Source: Bradyrhizobium quebecense
GTDB lineage: Bacteria > Pseudomonadota > Alphaproteobacteria > Rhizobiales > Xanthobacteraceae
Direction: 5' to 3'
DNA length: 64,000 nt
Assembly (NCBI RefSeq): GCF_013373795.3
Contig: NZ_CP088022.1
Coordinates: 6,510,001-6,574,000 of the forward strand
In this document: piece by piece, positions 18,240-27,845 of the stretch
Layout of the letters: each line of letters begins with the position of its first letter
Numbering within the stretch: the first letter of the stretch is position 1
The notes under the pieces: generated by a model
Told to the model about the DNA's origin: nothing
Databases searched by the model: none
Seen by the model: only the letters and a program-made list of their open reading frames with translations
Made by a program: the position numbers and the translations under genes

Positions 18240-18425
18240 TCAGGACTCTTTCTTGGCCTTCAGGACCTGGCGGCCCTTGTACATGCCGGTCTTCAGGTCG
18301 AGGTGGTGCGGACGGCGCAGTTCGCCGGAGTCCTTGTCCTCGACATAGGTCGGGGTCTTGATCGCATCGGCCGAACGGCGCATGCCACGGCGCGACGGCG
18401 AGGTTTTTCTTCTGGGAACGGCCAT
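18240..18425 (-). CDS. rpmF: 50S ribosomal protein L32
   Basis: A 61-aa basic ribosomal protein of the large subunit. It starts [18 protein letters not shown], the family signature, with [18 protein letters not shown] in place of a zinc-ribbon, so this is the Cys-free L32 type usual in alphaproteobacteria. Start and stop are unambiguous. The upstream spacer 18426-18582 separates it from mtgA and holds the self-complementary word GCGCTTCGAAGCGC near 18480. Confidence 0.97.
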   Translation of the reverse strand: MAVPRRKTSPSRRGMRRSADAIKTPTYVEDKDSGELRRPHHLDLKTGMYKGRQVLKAKKES

Positions 18426-18582
18426 GACGGTGTCCTCTAGGGTGTTGCGGAGGCATCGTCCGAAATGCGGACGGGCTCAGCGCTTCGAAGCGCAAGCTGC
18501 GATGCCGGTAAGGCCGCGCTTATAGAGGAAGGGACCGCGTAAATCTAGGCCCGGAGACAGCAAAATCCGCCCGAAATCGCGC

Positions 18583-19254
<672 letters not shown>

Positions 19255-19453
19255 AGCTGGGGTTTCCGGGGAGGACCTTTCCAGGGAGGATTTGGGACCC
19301 GCCAGCCAGAACACGGCCGGCGCCGTCAGACGTCTGCGGGATAATTCACGGTTTTCCAGCACTTTTAAGGCGCAATCCGTCGCAGGCCGGGAATTGACGA
19401 AGCCGATCCCATCAACGATTGTCCGGCCGAAAATCGATCTGGAGCAATTCTTA

Positions 19454-20374
19454 ATGACGACCGGTACTGCAGAGTTTTCCAAGCGGCTGGACCAGACCGC
19501 GGAGGATACCGAAGCCCTGCTCGCCAAACTGCTGTCCGATGCGACCGAGAGCGACGAGATCGTGCGCCCGAAGCGGCTGATCGAGGCCATGCGCTATTCG
19601 AGCCTCGGCGGCGGCAAGCGGCTGCGGCCGTTCCTCGCGGTCGAGAGCGCCGCGGTGTTCGGCATCCCGCGCGAACCCGCCCTGCTGGTGGGCGCAGCGC
19701 TCGAATGCATCCACTGCTACTCGCTGATCCACGACGATCTGCCCGCGATGGACAATTCCGATCTGCGCCGCGGCCGCCCGACCCTGCACAAGGCCTATGA
19801 CGACGCCACCGCGATCCTCGCCGGCGACGCGCTGCTGACGATCGCCTTCGACATCATCACCCGCGATGCGATCCACAAGGACGCCCAGGTGCGCCTGCTC
19901 TTGACCCGCGCGCTGGCGCGCGCCTCCGGCGTCGGCGGCATGGCCGGCGGCCAGATCCTCGACCTCGCCGGCGAAGGCCGCTTCGGCGACCGCGAACCGG
20001 TCGACGTCGCGCGCCTGCAGCAGATGAAGACCGGCGCGCTGCTCCGCTTCGGCTGCATCGCCGGCGCGATCCTCGGCCAGTCCTCGCAGAAGGAATACCA
20101 GGCGCTCGACGATTACGGCAAAGCGCTCGGCGAAGCCTTCCAGATCGCCGACGATCTGCTCGACGTCGAGGGCGACGCCGCCGCGCTCGGCAAGCCGGCA
20201 GGCGCGGACGCGGCGCTCGGCAAGACCACATTCGTCACCCAGCTCGGCATCGACGGCGCCAAGCAGCGCGTGAGCGACCTGCTGGCCCGCGCCGACGCCG
20301 CGCTGTCGGTGTTCGGCAACCGGGGCGACGTGCTGCGCGCGGCCGCCCGCTTCGTTGCCGAGCGCAAGAACTAG
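19454..20374 (+). CDS. ispA: Polyprenyl diphosphate synthase (farnesyl/geranylgeranyl type)
   Basis: Chain-elongating trans-isoprenyl diphosphate synthase making FPP or GGPP from IPP. The product is 306 aa, within family size. The first Asp-rich motif is in [21 protein letters not shown] and the second in [19 protein letters not shown]; substrate residues GGGKRLRP are near residue 57. The start ATG at 19454 has GGAGC 9 bp upstream; the open frame before it is antisense to mtgA. Product chain length cannot be read reliably from the sequence, so ispA is the best but not certain symbol. ispG at 35 kb supplies the upstream MEP pathway. Confidence 0.9.
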   Translation: MTTGTAEFSKRLDQTAEDTEALLAKLLSDATESDEIVRPKRLIEAMRYSSLGGGKRLRPFLAVESAAVFGIPREPALLVGAALECIHCYSLIHDDLPAMDNSDLRRGRPTLHKAYDDATAILAGDALLTIAFDIITRDAIHKDAQVRLLLTRALARASGVGGMAGGQILDLAGEGRFGDREPVDVARLQQMKTGALLRFGCIAGAILGQSSQKEYQALDDYGKALGEAFQIADDLLDVEGDAAALGKPAGADAALGKTTFVTQLGIDGAKQRVSDLLARADAALSVFGNRGDVLRAAARFVAERKN

Positions 20375-20392
20375 CCGAAAGCAAAGCGCGAA

Positions 20393-21073
20393 ATGAGCGA
20401 GGAGTTCGACGATCGCCTTGTTCGTTTCCGCAAGCTGCCGCTGCCGGTCCGCGTGGTGGTGGGCCGGCCGCGCACCTTCGTCTCGGTCGCGGTCGGAATC
20501 GCCGTCGCGCTGCTGATCCCCGGATCGACGCGCCTCGTCACCCGCATGCTCGCCGGCTGGGACGCCTTCGCCGCGCTCTATCTCGTGCTCGCCTATGTGA
20601 TGATGCTGCGCTGTGGCGTCGCCCACATCAAGCGCAGCGCCATATTGCAGGACGATGGCCGTTTCCTGATCCTGCTGCTGACCGCGTTCGGCGCGCTGGC
20701 GAGCCTGCTGGCCATCGTATTCGAACTCGGCGCATCCAAGGGCAACCCGGCCGGACTGGCGGTGGCAATCGTCACCATCACGCTGTCATGGACGGCGGTC
20801 CACACCGCGTTCGCGCTGCACTACGCCCACGAGTTCTACCGCGGCAAGACGCCCGGCGGATTGCAGTTTCCGAGCGGCGATGCGCATACCGACGCCGATT
20901 ACTGGGATTTCGTCTATTTCTCGTTCGTGATCGGCATGACCGCGCAGGTCTCCGACGTCGGCATCACCGACAAGATCATCCGCCGCACCGCGACCGTGCA
21001 CGGCATCATTTCGTTCATGTTCAATACCGCGCTGCTGGCCCTGATGGTGAATATCGCAGCGAGCGCGATCTAG
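20393..21073 (+). CDS. DUF1345 family membrane protein
   Basis: A 226-aa integral membrane protein with about five hydrophobic segments. Family motifs are FYRGKTPGGLQFPSGDAH followed by DADYWDFVYFSFVIGMTAQVSD and RRTATVHGIISFMFNTALLAL, characteristic of DUF1345. Function unknown. It starts 18 bp after the prenyl synthase stop and is probably cotranscribed. It converges on the caspase-like gene with only 10 bp between stops and no clear terminator. Confidence 0.88.
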   Translation: MSEEFDDRLVRFRKLPLPVRVVVGRPRTFVSVAVGIAVALLIPGSTRLVTRMLAGWDAFAALYLVLAYVMMLRCGVAHIKRSAILQDDGRFLILLLTAFGALASLLAIVFELGASKGNPAGLAVAIVTITLSWTAVHTAFALHYAHEFYRGKTPGGLQFPSGDAHTDADYWDFVYFSFVIGMTAQVSDVGITDKIIRRTATVHGIISFMFNTALLALMVNIAASAI

Positions 21074-21083
21074 CCGCTGAGAG

Positions 21084-22973
21084 CTAGTTGCAGACCTCGA
21101 CATTGCCGACGTTGCCGCCGGGACCGCCGCCGCCGCGATACTCGAGATGACAGCCATGCCTGACCGGACGGCACAGATAGGCATCGCACATGATCTGACC
21201 GCTGCCGCCGCCTTCCGCCCTGGCGCGGCCCTGCGGGCGCGGAATGTCTGCGGACGGGATCTGTGGCTCGCGCTGGGGACGGAAGGCGCGTTCGCGGTCA
21301 CGGCGCGACGGTCGCTCGTCGCTGTCGCGCTTGGCGACAGGCTTCCGCTCACGCCGCTTCTCGCATTCATTGTCGTCGTTGAGGAACGAGCCCTCGGCGC
21401 ACACGATCCTGCTGCAGCGATCGCCGTCAGCCTTGTAGCCGCGCTCGCAGACCAGCGGACAGACCCGGGACTGCCTCAGCTTGACGGCATCGAGGGTGTC
21501 GACGCTCGCGGTCTTGATGTCGAGCTTGGTGCCGGCATAGCGGTTGAACAACGTCAGCGAGCGCTGCGAGGCTGCGTTCCAGTCGCCATCGACGGTACCG
21601 GTCAGGCAGCCGACGCGGCGCAATTCGGTCTGCACCGATTTGACCACGTCCACCTCGGGTGACCCGGTGGCCAATGCGGCCACGGTCGTAGTCTTCTCGG
21701 GAGCAGCCGGCGGTGCGACCGCGGCCTGCGTTGCCGCTTGATCGGGAACCGCCTTGTCCGTCGCGGCACGATCGGCCAGCGCAACATCCGCCTGCCGCTT
21801 CTGCTCGGCGGCCGCGGCCTGTTCCTGAGCGACCTGCTTGGCCCGTTCCGCGGCAACACGCGCCGCTTCGGCAGCCTTTGCGTCGGCCTCGGCCTTGGCC
21901 TGCTGCGCCTTCTGTGCGCCCTCGGCGGCGAGCCGGGCGCGCTCCTGCGCGGCCAGACGCGCCTTCTCGGTGGCGGCCACGCGCGCATCCTCGGCGGTAA
22001 ACTTCTCCAGCTGCAGCCTGGCGAGACTGGCGTAATAGCCGCTCGGATATTGGGCGAGGAAGGCGTTCATCGCGCTCTTATTGCCGATCTGCAGCGCCAG
22101 CTCGTAATCGCGACGGGCCTCCGACTGCGGTGTCGGTGCCGGCGCTGTGGGCGCGGCAGCAGCAGCGGCGGGTGCCGGCTTGGCCGGTGCCGGCACCAGC
22201 GGCACGTCCTCGCCGCCGAGCGAGCCATAGACGAACGGCTCCTGGCGGTTGTTCGTGGTCTTCAGCACCTCGTCGCGGACATAGCCGAAGGCGCGGCGGA
22301 CATCGAGACCGGGGGTCGGCAGGAACTTCGACAGCGCGATCGTGAACGGGCTGTTCTTGCCGTCGCCGTCGGCCGCGGTCGAGCCGGCCTTCGCAGAATA
22401 GGCGATCAGCACGTTCGGGCTGGTCGGCTCGACCTTGGCGAGCCCCTGCCCGATCGCCCGGGTCGCCAGCGTCCGCTTCATGGTCTTGGCAAACGGATTG
22501 TCGCGGCAGGCATCGAGGATCACCAGCCGCAGTCGCCTAGCCGGTTCGATCGCGACCAGGATGCGGTCGAGCGAGAACGCCTCGTCATAGACGTCGGTAT
22601 CGCGCTCCAGCCGCGCGTCGACCGGGATCAGATAATTGGCGCCGTCCACCTCGATGCCGTGGCCGGCGTAATAGACCAGCGCGATATCGGCATCGCGGGC
22701 GAGGTCGGCGAATTCGCGCAGCGCGCGGCGGGTTTCGACGGCCGGGAGGTCCTTGCGGAAGTCGACCACGTCGAAGCCGGCATTCTTCAACGTCGCGGCC
22801 ATCACCGAGGCGTCGTTGACCGGGTTGGCCAGCGGCGCCGTGTTCCGATAGGCCGAATTGCCAAGCACCAGCGCCACGCGCTTCTCGGCGAAGGCGGGCT
22901 GGCAGGCGATCAGCAGCAAGGCCGCCACAGCGAGCAGCAACCGATTCAAGCTCAAGAACCCAGACCCGTTCAT
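21084..22973 (-). CDS. Secreted caspase-like (peptidase C14) protein
   Basis: A 629-aa exported protein. A signal peptide (FLSLNRLLLAVAALLLIACQPAFA) is followed by a caspase p20-like domain (about 30-265) with the catalytic His in YYAGHGIEVDG and Cys in VILDACRDNPF, and the SAYRNTAPLANPVNDA entry motif. The middle 290-410 contains short TPR-like and very Ala/Glu/Gln/Lys-rich helical sequence (probably coiled coil). Next comes a peptidoglycan-binding-like stretch (VQTELRRVGCLTGTVDGDWNAAS), then a Cys-rich tail with repeated CERG/CSRIVCAEG words. I chose the ATG at 22973, which begins the signal peptide; another in frame is 9 codons upstream. Target unknown. Confidence 0.85.
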   Translation of the reverse strand: MNGSGFLSLNRLLLAVAALLLIACQPAFAEKRVALVLGNSAYRNTAPLANPVNDASVMAATLKNAGFDVVDFRKDLPAVETRRALREFADLARDADIALVYYAGHGIEVDGANYLIPVDARLERDTDVYDEAFSLDRILVAIEPARRLRLVILDACRDNPFAKTMKRTLATRAIGQGLAKVEPTSPNVLIAYSAKAGSTAADGDGKNSPFTIALSKFLPTPGLDVRRAFGYVRDEVLKTTNNRQEPFVYGSLGGEDVPLVPAPAKPAPAAAAAAPTAPAPTPQSEARRDYELALQIGNKSAMNAFLAQYPSGYYASLARLQLEKFTAEDARVAATEKARLAAQERARLAAEGAQKAQQAKAEADAKAAEAARVAAERAKQVAQEQAAAAEQKRQADVALADRAATDKAVPDQAATQAAVAPPAAPEKTTTVAALATGSPEVDVVKSVQTELRRVGCLTGTVDGDWNAASQRSLTLFNRYAGTKLDIKTASVDTLDAVKLRQSRVCPLVCERGYKADGDRCSRIVCAEGSFLNDDNECEKRRERKPVAKRDSDERPSRRDRERAFRPQREPQIPSADIPRPQGRARAEGGGSGQIMCDAYLCRPVRHGCHLEYRGGGGPGGNVGNVEVCN

Positions 22974-23177
22974 GGCGACACTCTGGCCGTTTTCTAGCAT
23001 GCAGGTCCGTTTACCAGAAGCAGCCGGGGTGCTTTGTGAGGCGCCTCACGATCCGCGACGGCGTGGACCATGCCATCCTGACTGTTAGTCGGCGAAACAG
23101 ACCGGCGGTTCGGATTTGGCCGGTCGCGCGATTTCGTGCACGATCGCGGCAACAAGAACAGAAGCACGGAGGACATG

Positions 23178-23588
23178 ATGCAGGGCACAAGCGTGGCGGT
23201 TCCAGCCGCCAGAGCCGGCAAGGTCCGCAGCACGGCACGAGCCCTCCTCGCCCTCGCGCTGTTGGCCGGCTGCGCCGCGGGCTGCGGCCTGGTCGATGCC
23301 GTATTCGACGGCTTCAAGCACGCCAGGGCCGTGGAGCAGGATCTCCTTGCAACGATCGGGGTCAAACCGGCGGTTGGCTTCAACTGGCACAATGGCCGGC
23401 TCACGTCTGTGACCGTCACCTTCCCTGGCCTGCTGCAGGACAAGCCGTTGCAGGAACTTGCCGACGCCGCGCGCAGCGCGGTTGGGAAGGAATTCAAGCA
23501 ACGCGCCGACAACGTCGTGCTCGCCTTCGCGTTGGGACCATCCGCGACCGTTGCCGCGCAAGCGGACCAAGCCCAAGACAAGAATTGA
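23178..23588 (+). CDS. Putative lipoprotein
   Basis: A 136-aa exported protein. Positively charged N-terminus (AARAGKVRSTARA), hydrophobic ALLALALLAGC and a lipobox-like LAGC, then GCAAGC, so lipidation is likely. The mature part (GVKPAVGFNWHNGRLTSVTVTFPGL ... LADAARSAVGKEFKQRADNVVLAFAL) is small and unrecognised. The second of two adjacent ATGs (23178) is chosen because GGAGG lies 5 bp upstream of it but only 2 bp upstream of the first. It is divergent from the caspase-like gene. Confidence 0.7.
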   Translation: MQGTSVAVPAARAGKVRSTARALLALALLAGCAAGCGLVDAVFDGFKHARAVEQDLLATIGVKPAVGFNWHNGRLTSVTVTFPGLLQDKPLQELADAARSAVGKEFKQRADNVVLAFALGPSATVAAQADQAQDKN

Positions 23589-23600
23589 CGTCACGCGGAT

Positions 23601-24047
23601 TTATTCCCCGCCTTGCGTGACGTGCTCCTGATATTGCGGCAGGTCGTCCAGTATCTCGTACCAGGGCGCCTTGGAGCCGACGAAGATATGCGCGGTCGGC
23701 CGGATCGTCGGCGCATCGCGCAGCGTACCCATCGTGACATGGACATAGCCGCCGTTACGGACGCGCGAATAGAGCAGCGACCCGCAACGGCCGCAATGCG
23801 CGTCGTGGGTGAGCTCGTCGCCGTAGATCAAAAGACCCTCGGCGCCGCCGGTGACGGTAAATTTTTCGCGCACGATTCCCGCGAACGGCTTGAACGCCGA
23901 GCCCGTGGTGCGCCGGCAGTTCGAGCAGTGACAATTCAGCGCATAGGTGAACGCGTCGGCGACTTCGTAGCGCACGTCGCGGCAGAAGCATTCGCCGGTC
24001 AGAATAGTTTCGCTCGAACTTGCGTTCGAATTTGCAGATGCGGTCAC
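23601..24047 (-). CDS. GFA/CENP-V domain protein
   Basis: A 148-aa zinc-binding protein of the glutathione-dependent formaldehyde-activating (GFA) family. The Cys ligands are visible as GECFCRDVRYE, NCHCSNCRRTTGSAF and HCGRCGSLLYSR, giving the usual two zinc sites. The family is named after a formaldehyde-glutathione adduct enzyme, but many members have unknown substrates. It converges with the lipoprotein gene, 12 bp apart. Confidence 0.9.
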   Translation of the reverse strand: MTASANSNASSSETILTGECFCRDVRYEVADAFTYALNCHCSNCRRTTGSAFKPFAGIVREKFTVTGGAEGLLIYGDELTHDAHCGRCGSLLYSRVRNGGYVHVTMGTLRDAPTIRPTAHIFVGSKAPWYEILDDLPQYQEHVTQGGE

Positions 24048-24248
24048 AACTCACTCCTCACGCGGAATTTTATCACCGACCATGGCGCAATCCGGCGGTT
24101 CATGGCTAAATCCTAAGCCCTTTCTGTTCCGATTGAATCGGAACGGGGGCTCTTGATTCTTGTTTGACGCGTTTTCTTCACGCGAACCGGTACCCGCTTC
24201 GCTCGAAAGCGCTCTAGTCAACCAAAACCCTGCCGGGAGGACCACCCA

Positions 24249-24623
24249 ATGAACCAAGAACGATCCAGCGTCGAGAGCGTCGTGCAAACCTATTTCGACG
24301 GCCTCTACGAGAGCAATGCCGACAAGCTCGCGACGGCCTTTCATCCCAGTGCCGACCTGCGCTGGGTGGACAAGGGCGAGCTGAAGGTCCTCAGCGTGCC
24401 GGACTGGCTCGCTTTGGTGCGCAAGCGGCCATCGGCGAAGGCCGAAGGCAAGCCGCGCGAGGACTTCATCGTCACCATCGACCGCTCCGACGACAACACC
24501 GCCTTCATCAAGGTGCGCTGCCAGCTGCCGCCGCGCTATTTCACCGACTATCTGGTGGCCATGAAGCTCACCGATGGCTGGCAGATCGTCTCGAAGTCCT
24601 ACCGCTACGATCAGCGGGACTGA
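24249..24623 (+). CDS. NTF2-like (lumazine-binding type) protein
   Basis: A 124-aa single-domain protein. It starts MNQERSSVESVVQTYFDGLYESNADKLATAFHPSADLRWV-like, the classic opening of small SnoaL/lumazine-binding-like proteins, and ends VAMKLTDGWQIVSKSYRY, their last strand. It is likely a cytosolic ligand-binding or enzyme-associated domain of unknown substrate. It starts after a spacer of 200 bp with GGGAGG 9-14 bp upstream of the ATG. It is followed by the antiporter gene 108 bp downstream. Confidence 0.8.
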   Translation: MNQERSSVESVVQTYFDGLYESNADKLATAFHPSADLRWVDKGELKVLSVPDWLALVRKRPSAKAEGKPREDFIVTIDRSDDNTAFIKVRCQLPPRYFTDYLVAMKLTDGWQIVSKSYRYDQRD

Positions 24624-24731
24624 CCGGCGGCCCCACCGCATCCCTGCGACGGCTTTGTGACACGCCCCAACGGTCCGGCTCCGGCCGGACCGCATTGACT
24701 GGCGCGGGTTTCCGGGCGAATTGAGCCCATT

Positions 24732-26339
24732 ATGGAAGCCAAGTTTCAGATCTTTCTCACTTTGCTCGGCGTGCTGGCGGGAACCGCCCTGGCGGCGCGG
24801 CGGACCGACATCGCGCCGGCGATCCTGCTCCTGCTGGTCGGCATCGTGCTCGCCTTCGTGCCGGGCATGCCGTCGCTGGAACTGCCGCCCGAGCTCGTGC
24901 TTCTGGTGGTGCTGCCGCCACTGATCTATTCGGCAAGCGTCGCGATGAGCTGGCGCGAGTTCAAGGCCAATCTGCGGCCGATCATCCTGCTCTCGGTCGG
25001 CTGCGTGATCTTCACCGCCTTCATGGTGGCGGCCGCGACCCACTATCTGATCGGGCTGCCCTGGAGCATCGGCTTCCTGCTCGGGGCGATCGTCGCGCCG
25101 CCGGACGTGGTCGCACCGCTCGCAATCGCGCGCAAGCTCGGCATGCCCCGCCGCATCCTGGTCGTGCTCGAGGGCGAAGGCCTCGCCAATGACGCGACCG
25201 CGCTGATCCTCTACCGCTTCGCGCTGGCCGCCATCACCACCGGGCTGTTCTCGCTGCCGAAGGCGACCGGCACGTTCCTCGTCATCGTTGCCGGCGAGAT
25301 CGCGTTCGGCACCGCGGTCGGCTGGCTCAGCCTGCGCGCCCGCCGCCGCGCCAGGGATCCCCAGGTCGAGATCACGCTGTCGCTGATCACGCCCTATCTC
25401 GCCTACTGGATCCCCGAGCATTTCGGCGGCAGCGGCGTGATCTCAACCGTCGCCTGCGGCCTCTATATGAGCTGGAACGGACCGCTGCTGATCTCGGCCG
25501 CGACGCGCCTGCAGGGCATCTTCTTCTGGGACTTGATCATCTATCTGATCGAGGGCCTGCTGTTCCTCTTGACCGGCTTCCAGATGCGCTCGCTGTACGA
25601 GAAGTCGAAGGCGTTCCCGCTGCACGACATCCTGACCGCGACCGCGCTGGTCGCCGTCATTGTGATCGTCGCGCGCTTCCTCTGGGTGTTCCCCGGCACC
25701 TATCTGCCGCGCTGGATCAGCGCCCGCGTGCGCGAGCGCGATCCGCTGCCGTCGTGGCGGGCGGTGTTCGTGGTCGCCTTCACCGGCGTGCGCGGCGCGG
25801 TCTCGCTCGCCGCGGCACTTGCGCTGCCGCTGACATTGCCCGGTGGCGAGGCCTTCCCGTATCGCGACCTGATCCTGTTCGTCGCCTTCGGCGTGATCTT
25901 CGTAACCCTGGTCGGCCTCGGCCTCGGATTGCCGCCGGTGGTGCGCGTGCTCGGCCTCGCCAAGGACGGGCGCAGCGAGCATATCGCCGAGCACGAGCAG
26001 GAAATCGAGGCGCGGCGCGAGGCGCTGAACGCCGCGCTGAAATCGCTCGACGCCATCACCGACGACCGCGAGCTCTCCGACGAGGTGATCAAACTGCTGC
26101 GCTCGCGCCACGAAATCCGCATCAACCAGCTGCCTGATACGCTCGATCCCGACAAGCACGACGTCTCCGCCGCCGGCACCGCGCTGACGCGGGAGCTGAT
26201 CGCCTCCGAGCGCAAGTTCATCCACATGCTGCTGCGCGACGGCAAGATCACCGACGAGACAAGGCGGCGCATCGAACGCGACCTCGACCTGGAGGAGGCG
26301 AGCCTCTCCAACCGCGAGTACCGCAGGATTCCGCTGTAG
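24732..26339 (+). CDS. Na+/H+ antiporter, CPA1 family
   Basis: A 535-aa inner-membrane cation/proton antiporter. Eleven to twelve hydrophobic segments occupy about residues 1-405, with the CPA1 ion-binding region GAIVAPPDVVAPLAIARKLGMPRRI and VLEGEGLANDATALILYRFA, and FTGVRGAVSLAAALALPL further on. The C-terminal 120 residues are cytosolic and charged, and probably regulatory. It resembles the YjcE/NhaP group. The gene is immediately followed by a REP-like repeat that has been split by IS copy 1. Confidence 0.93.
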   Translation: MEAKFQIFLTLLGVLAGTALAARRTDIAPAILLLLVGIVLAFVPGMPSLELPPELVLLVVLPPLIYSASVAMSWREFKANLRPIILLSVGCVIFTAFMVAAATHYLIGLPWSIGFLLGAIVAPPDVVAPLAIARKLGMPRRILVVLEGEGLANDATALILYRFALAAITTGLFSLPKATGTFLVIVAGEIAFGTAVGWLSLRARRRARDPQVEITLSLITPYLAYWIPEHFGGSGVISTVACGLYMSWNGPLLISAATRLQGIFFWDLIIYLIEGLLFLLTGFQMRSLYEKSKAFPLHDILTATALVAVIVIVARFLWVFPGTYLPRWISARVRERDPLPSWRAVFVVAFTGVRGAVSLAAALALPLTLPGGEAFPYRDLILFVAFGVIFVTLVGLGLGLPPVVRVLGLAKDGRSEHIAEHEQEIEARREALNAALKSLDAITDDRELSDEVIKLLRSRHEIRINQLPDTLDPDKHDVSAAGTALTRELIASERKFIHMLLRDGKITDETRRRIERDLDLEEASLSNREYRRIPL

Positions 26340-26355
26340 CGAACTCGACCCCACG

Positions 26356-26385
26356 TCGTCCCGGCGAAGGCCGGACCCCCATAAC
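26356..26385. repeat. REP-like hairpin left of IS copy 1
   Basis: GTCCCGGC-GAAG-GCCGGAC (26358-26376), followed by CCCCATAACCAC, is the left-facing unit of a REP pair. Its partner is the unit at 27812-27838, now 1.4 kb away because the IS inserted between them. Confidence 0.75.
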
Positions 26386-26524
26386 CACCGTTGCAGGTTT
26401 GGCGAAGGTTGGGCCCACAGCGCGCTTCGACAATTCGCGCTGGTGGTTGATGGTGTGGACGGCCCCCTACGGCATCAGTGTGCCAGAATGAGGTTGTTGT
26501 AAATCTCAGACAAGGAGACCGTCC

Positions 26525-27553
26525 GTGAGAGAGATTATCCGTATTGGGATGGATACGTCGAAGCATATTTTTGTGCTGCATGGAGTTGACGCGGCGGAAC
26601 AGCCGGTGTTGCGCAAGAAGCTGTCGCGCAAGCAGGTGCTTGAGTTTTTTGCCAAGCTTCCGCCGACCGTGATCGGGATGGAGGCCTGCGGGGCGGCTCA
26701 TTACTGGGGGCGCGAGCTTGGCAAGCTTGGCCATGAGGTGAAGCTGATAGCGCCGCAGTTGGTGAAGCCTTATGTGCTGCGGAACAAGAACGACGGGCGA
26801 GATGCGGATGGGGTGTGCGAAGCGATGGGCCGACCGCGGATGCGGTTTGTGCCGGTGAAGAGCGCCGAACAGCAGGCCGCGCTGATGCTTGCAGGTGTCC
26901 GCGATGGGCTGATCGGCCGCCGTACCCAGCTCAGCAATGCGATCCGCGGCTACGCGGCGGAGTTTGGCCTGATCGCGCCGAAGGGGTTGGACAAGATCGA
27001 GCCGCTGTTGGCCCGGATCACGCAGGACGAGAGCGTTCCCGCTATGGCGCGCGAGCTGTTCGCCATGCAGGGCCGTGACTATGCGCAGTTGCAGGGTGAG
27101 CTGAAGGCGGTCGAGGCCAGGCTGCTGGCCTGGCACCAGGCCAACGCCACAAGCCGTCGTCTGGCCCAGATCCCCTCGGTCGGTCCGATCATCGCGACCT
27201 CGCTTGTGATGAAGACGCCGGACCCGCACGCCTTCCGCTCCGGCCGCTTGTTCGCGGCCTGGCTCGGCCTGACGCCCAAGGACCATTCCACCGCCGGCAA
27301 AACCAGGCTCGGCAAGATCACCCGCGCTGGCGACGAGACCCTGCGTCGCCTGCTCGTGGCCGGGGCGACCGCGGTGATCCGGCAGGCAAGGCTCGGGCGC
27401 GGCCACCCCTCGCGCTGGCTCGTGGCGTTGCTCAGGCGCAAGCCGCCGAAGCTTGCGGCCGTGGCGCTCGCCAACAAGGTGGCCCGCATCGCCTGGAAGC
27501 TGATGGCGACCGGCGAGAGCTATGATGCCGCACGCATGAACGCTGTCACCTAA
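26525..27553 (+). CDS. IS110-family DEDD transposase, copy 1
   Basis: A 342-aa recombinase. The N-terminal RuvC-like DEDD domain has Asp in IRIGMDTSKH, Glu in VIGMEACGAAHYW and the Asp pair in RNKNDGRDADGVCEA. The C-terminal transposase-20 domain has the helix-hairpin-like IPSVGPIIATSLV, then FAAWLGLTPKDHSTAGKTRLG with the presumed nucleophilic Ser, and GDETLRRLLV. The start is GTG at 26525, 9 bp after AAGGAG. The protein is identical to copy 2. IS110 recombinases act with an element-encoded bridge RNA (seekRNA) that specifies target and donor DNA. Confidence 0.95.
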   Translation: MREIIRIGMDTSKHIFVLHGVDAAEQPVLRKKLSRKQVLEFFAKLPPTVIGMEACGAAHYWGRELGKLGHEVKLIAPQLVKPYVLRNKNDGRDADGVCEAMGRPRMRFVPVKSAEQQAALMLAGVRDGLIGRRTQLSNAIRGYAAEFGLIAPKGLDKIEPLLARITQDESVPAMARELFAMQGRDYAQLQGELKAVEARLLAWHQANATSRRLAQIPSVGPIIATSLVMKTPDPHAFRSGRLFAAWLGLTPKDHSTAGKTRLGKITRAGDETLRRLLVAGATAVIRQARLGRGHPSRWLVALLRRKPPKLAAVALANKVARIAWKLMATGESYDAARMNAVT

Positions 27554-27798
27554 CAGGTCGGCCGGCCGGACGTAGCGCTCGCCGGACGAACCGGAGCTGC
27601 AAGAGCAGATGGAATGATCGATCGATCCAGAACGCGAGACAAGCCGCGGGACCCATTGGCCTTCACAAGGTCGCCAGGTTGTTTGGCACTCGCGTCGCGG
27701 AAACCATCTTGGCCCAGCGATCAACACGATCGCATCAAACAGGCCGGACATATGGATGACAGCGATCCGACCAATCCCAGAAAGCTCTTGTGCCACGA
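27554..27798 (+). ncRNA. Candidate bridge RNA/seekRNA region of IS copy 1
   Basis: The 245 bp between the transposase stop and the right subterminal repeat contain no convincing gene; in IS1111-type elements this position encodes the guide RNA. GGGACCCAT (27648-27656) is the exact reverse complement of the right target flank ATGGGTCCC. It is followed by a small imperfect hairpin (GGCC-TTCAC-AAGGTCGCC) and then GGTTGTT (27677-27683), which matches the left target flank GGTGGTT at 6 of 7 positions. Two guides on either side of a hairpin, one for each target strand, is the expected target-binding loop. RNA ends and the donor loop are not defined. Confidence 0.6.
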
Positions 27799-27811
27799 GG
27801 GCCGTCCACAT

Positions 27812-27838
27812 ATGGGTCCCTGCTTTCGCAGGGACGAC
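27812..27838. repeat. REP-like hairpin right of IS copy 1
   Basis: ATGG followed by GTCCCTGC-TTTC-GCAGGGAC (27816-27835) is an intact REP unit directly abutting the IS. The insertion lies just outside the hairpin stem, in the GTGGTTATGG shoulder. Confidence 0.8.
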
Positions 27839-27845
27839 AGTGTCC

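Larger units (their letters stand above)
26449..27811 (+). mobile_element. IS110-family (IS1111-like) element, copy 1
   Basis: A 1363-bp element. Comparing it with copy 2 (33467-34829), sequence identity runs from the shared flank GTGGTT to the shared flank ATGGGTCCCTGCT and breaks outside. Subterminal 12-bp inverted repeats TGTGGACGGCCC (26454-26465) and GGGCCGTCCACA (27799-27810) are the hallmark of the IS1111 subgroup, as are one transposase gene and a long 3' non-coding segment. No target duplication is seen, as expected for IS110. Exact ends are inferred by reconstructing the empty REP site GTGGTT-ATGGGTCCC, which occurs intact (reverse strand) at about 54139-54153; they are uncertain by one or two bases. 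Confidence 0.85.

Noticed and set aside
24051..25421. Minus-strand frame of 456 codons opposite the NTF2-like and antiporter genes
   Set aside because: Low-complexity Arg/His/Gln composition; antisense shadow.
25700..27811. Minus-strand frame of 703 codons over the antiporter 3' end and IS copy 1
   Set aside because: Crosses the IS boundary and is antisense to two real genes; the same shadow appears in copy 2.
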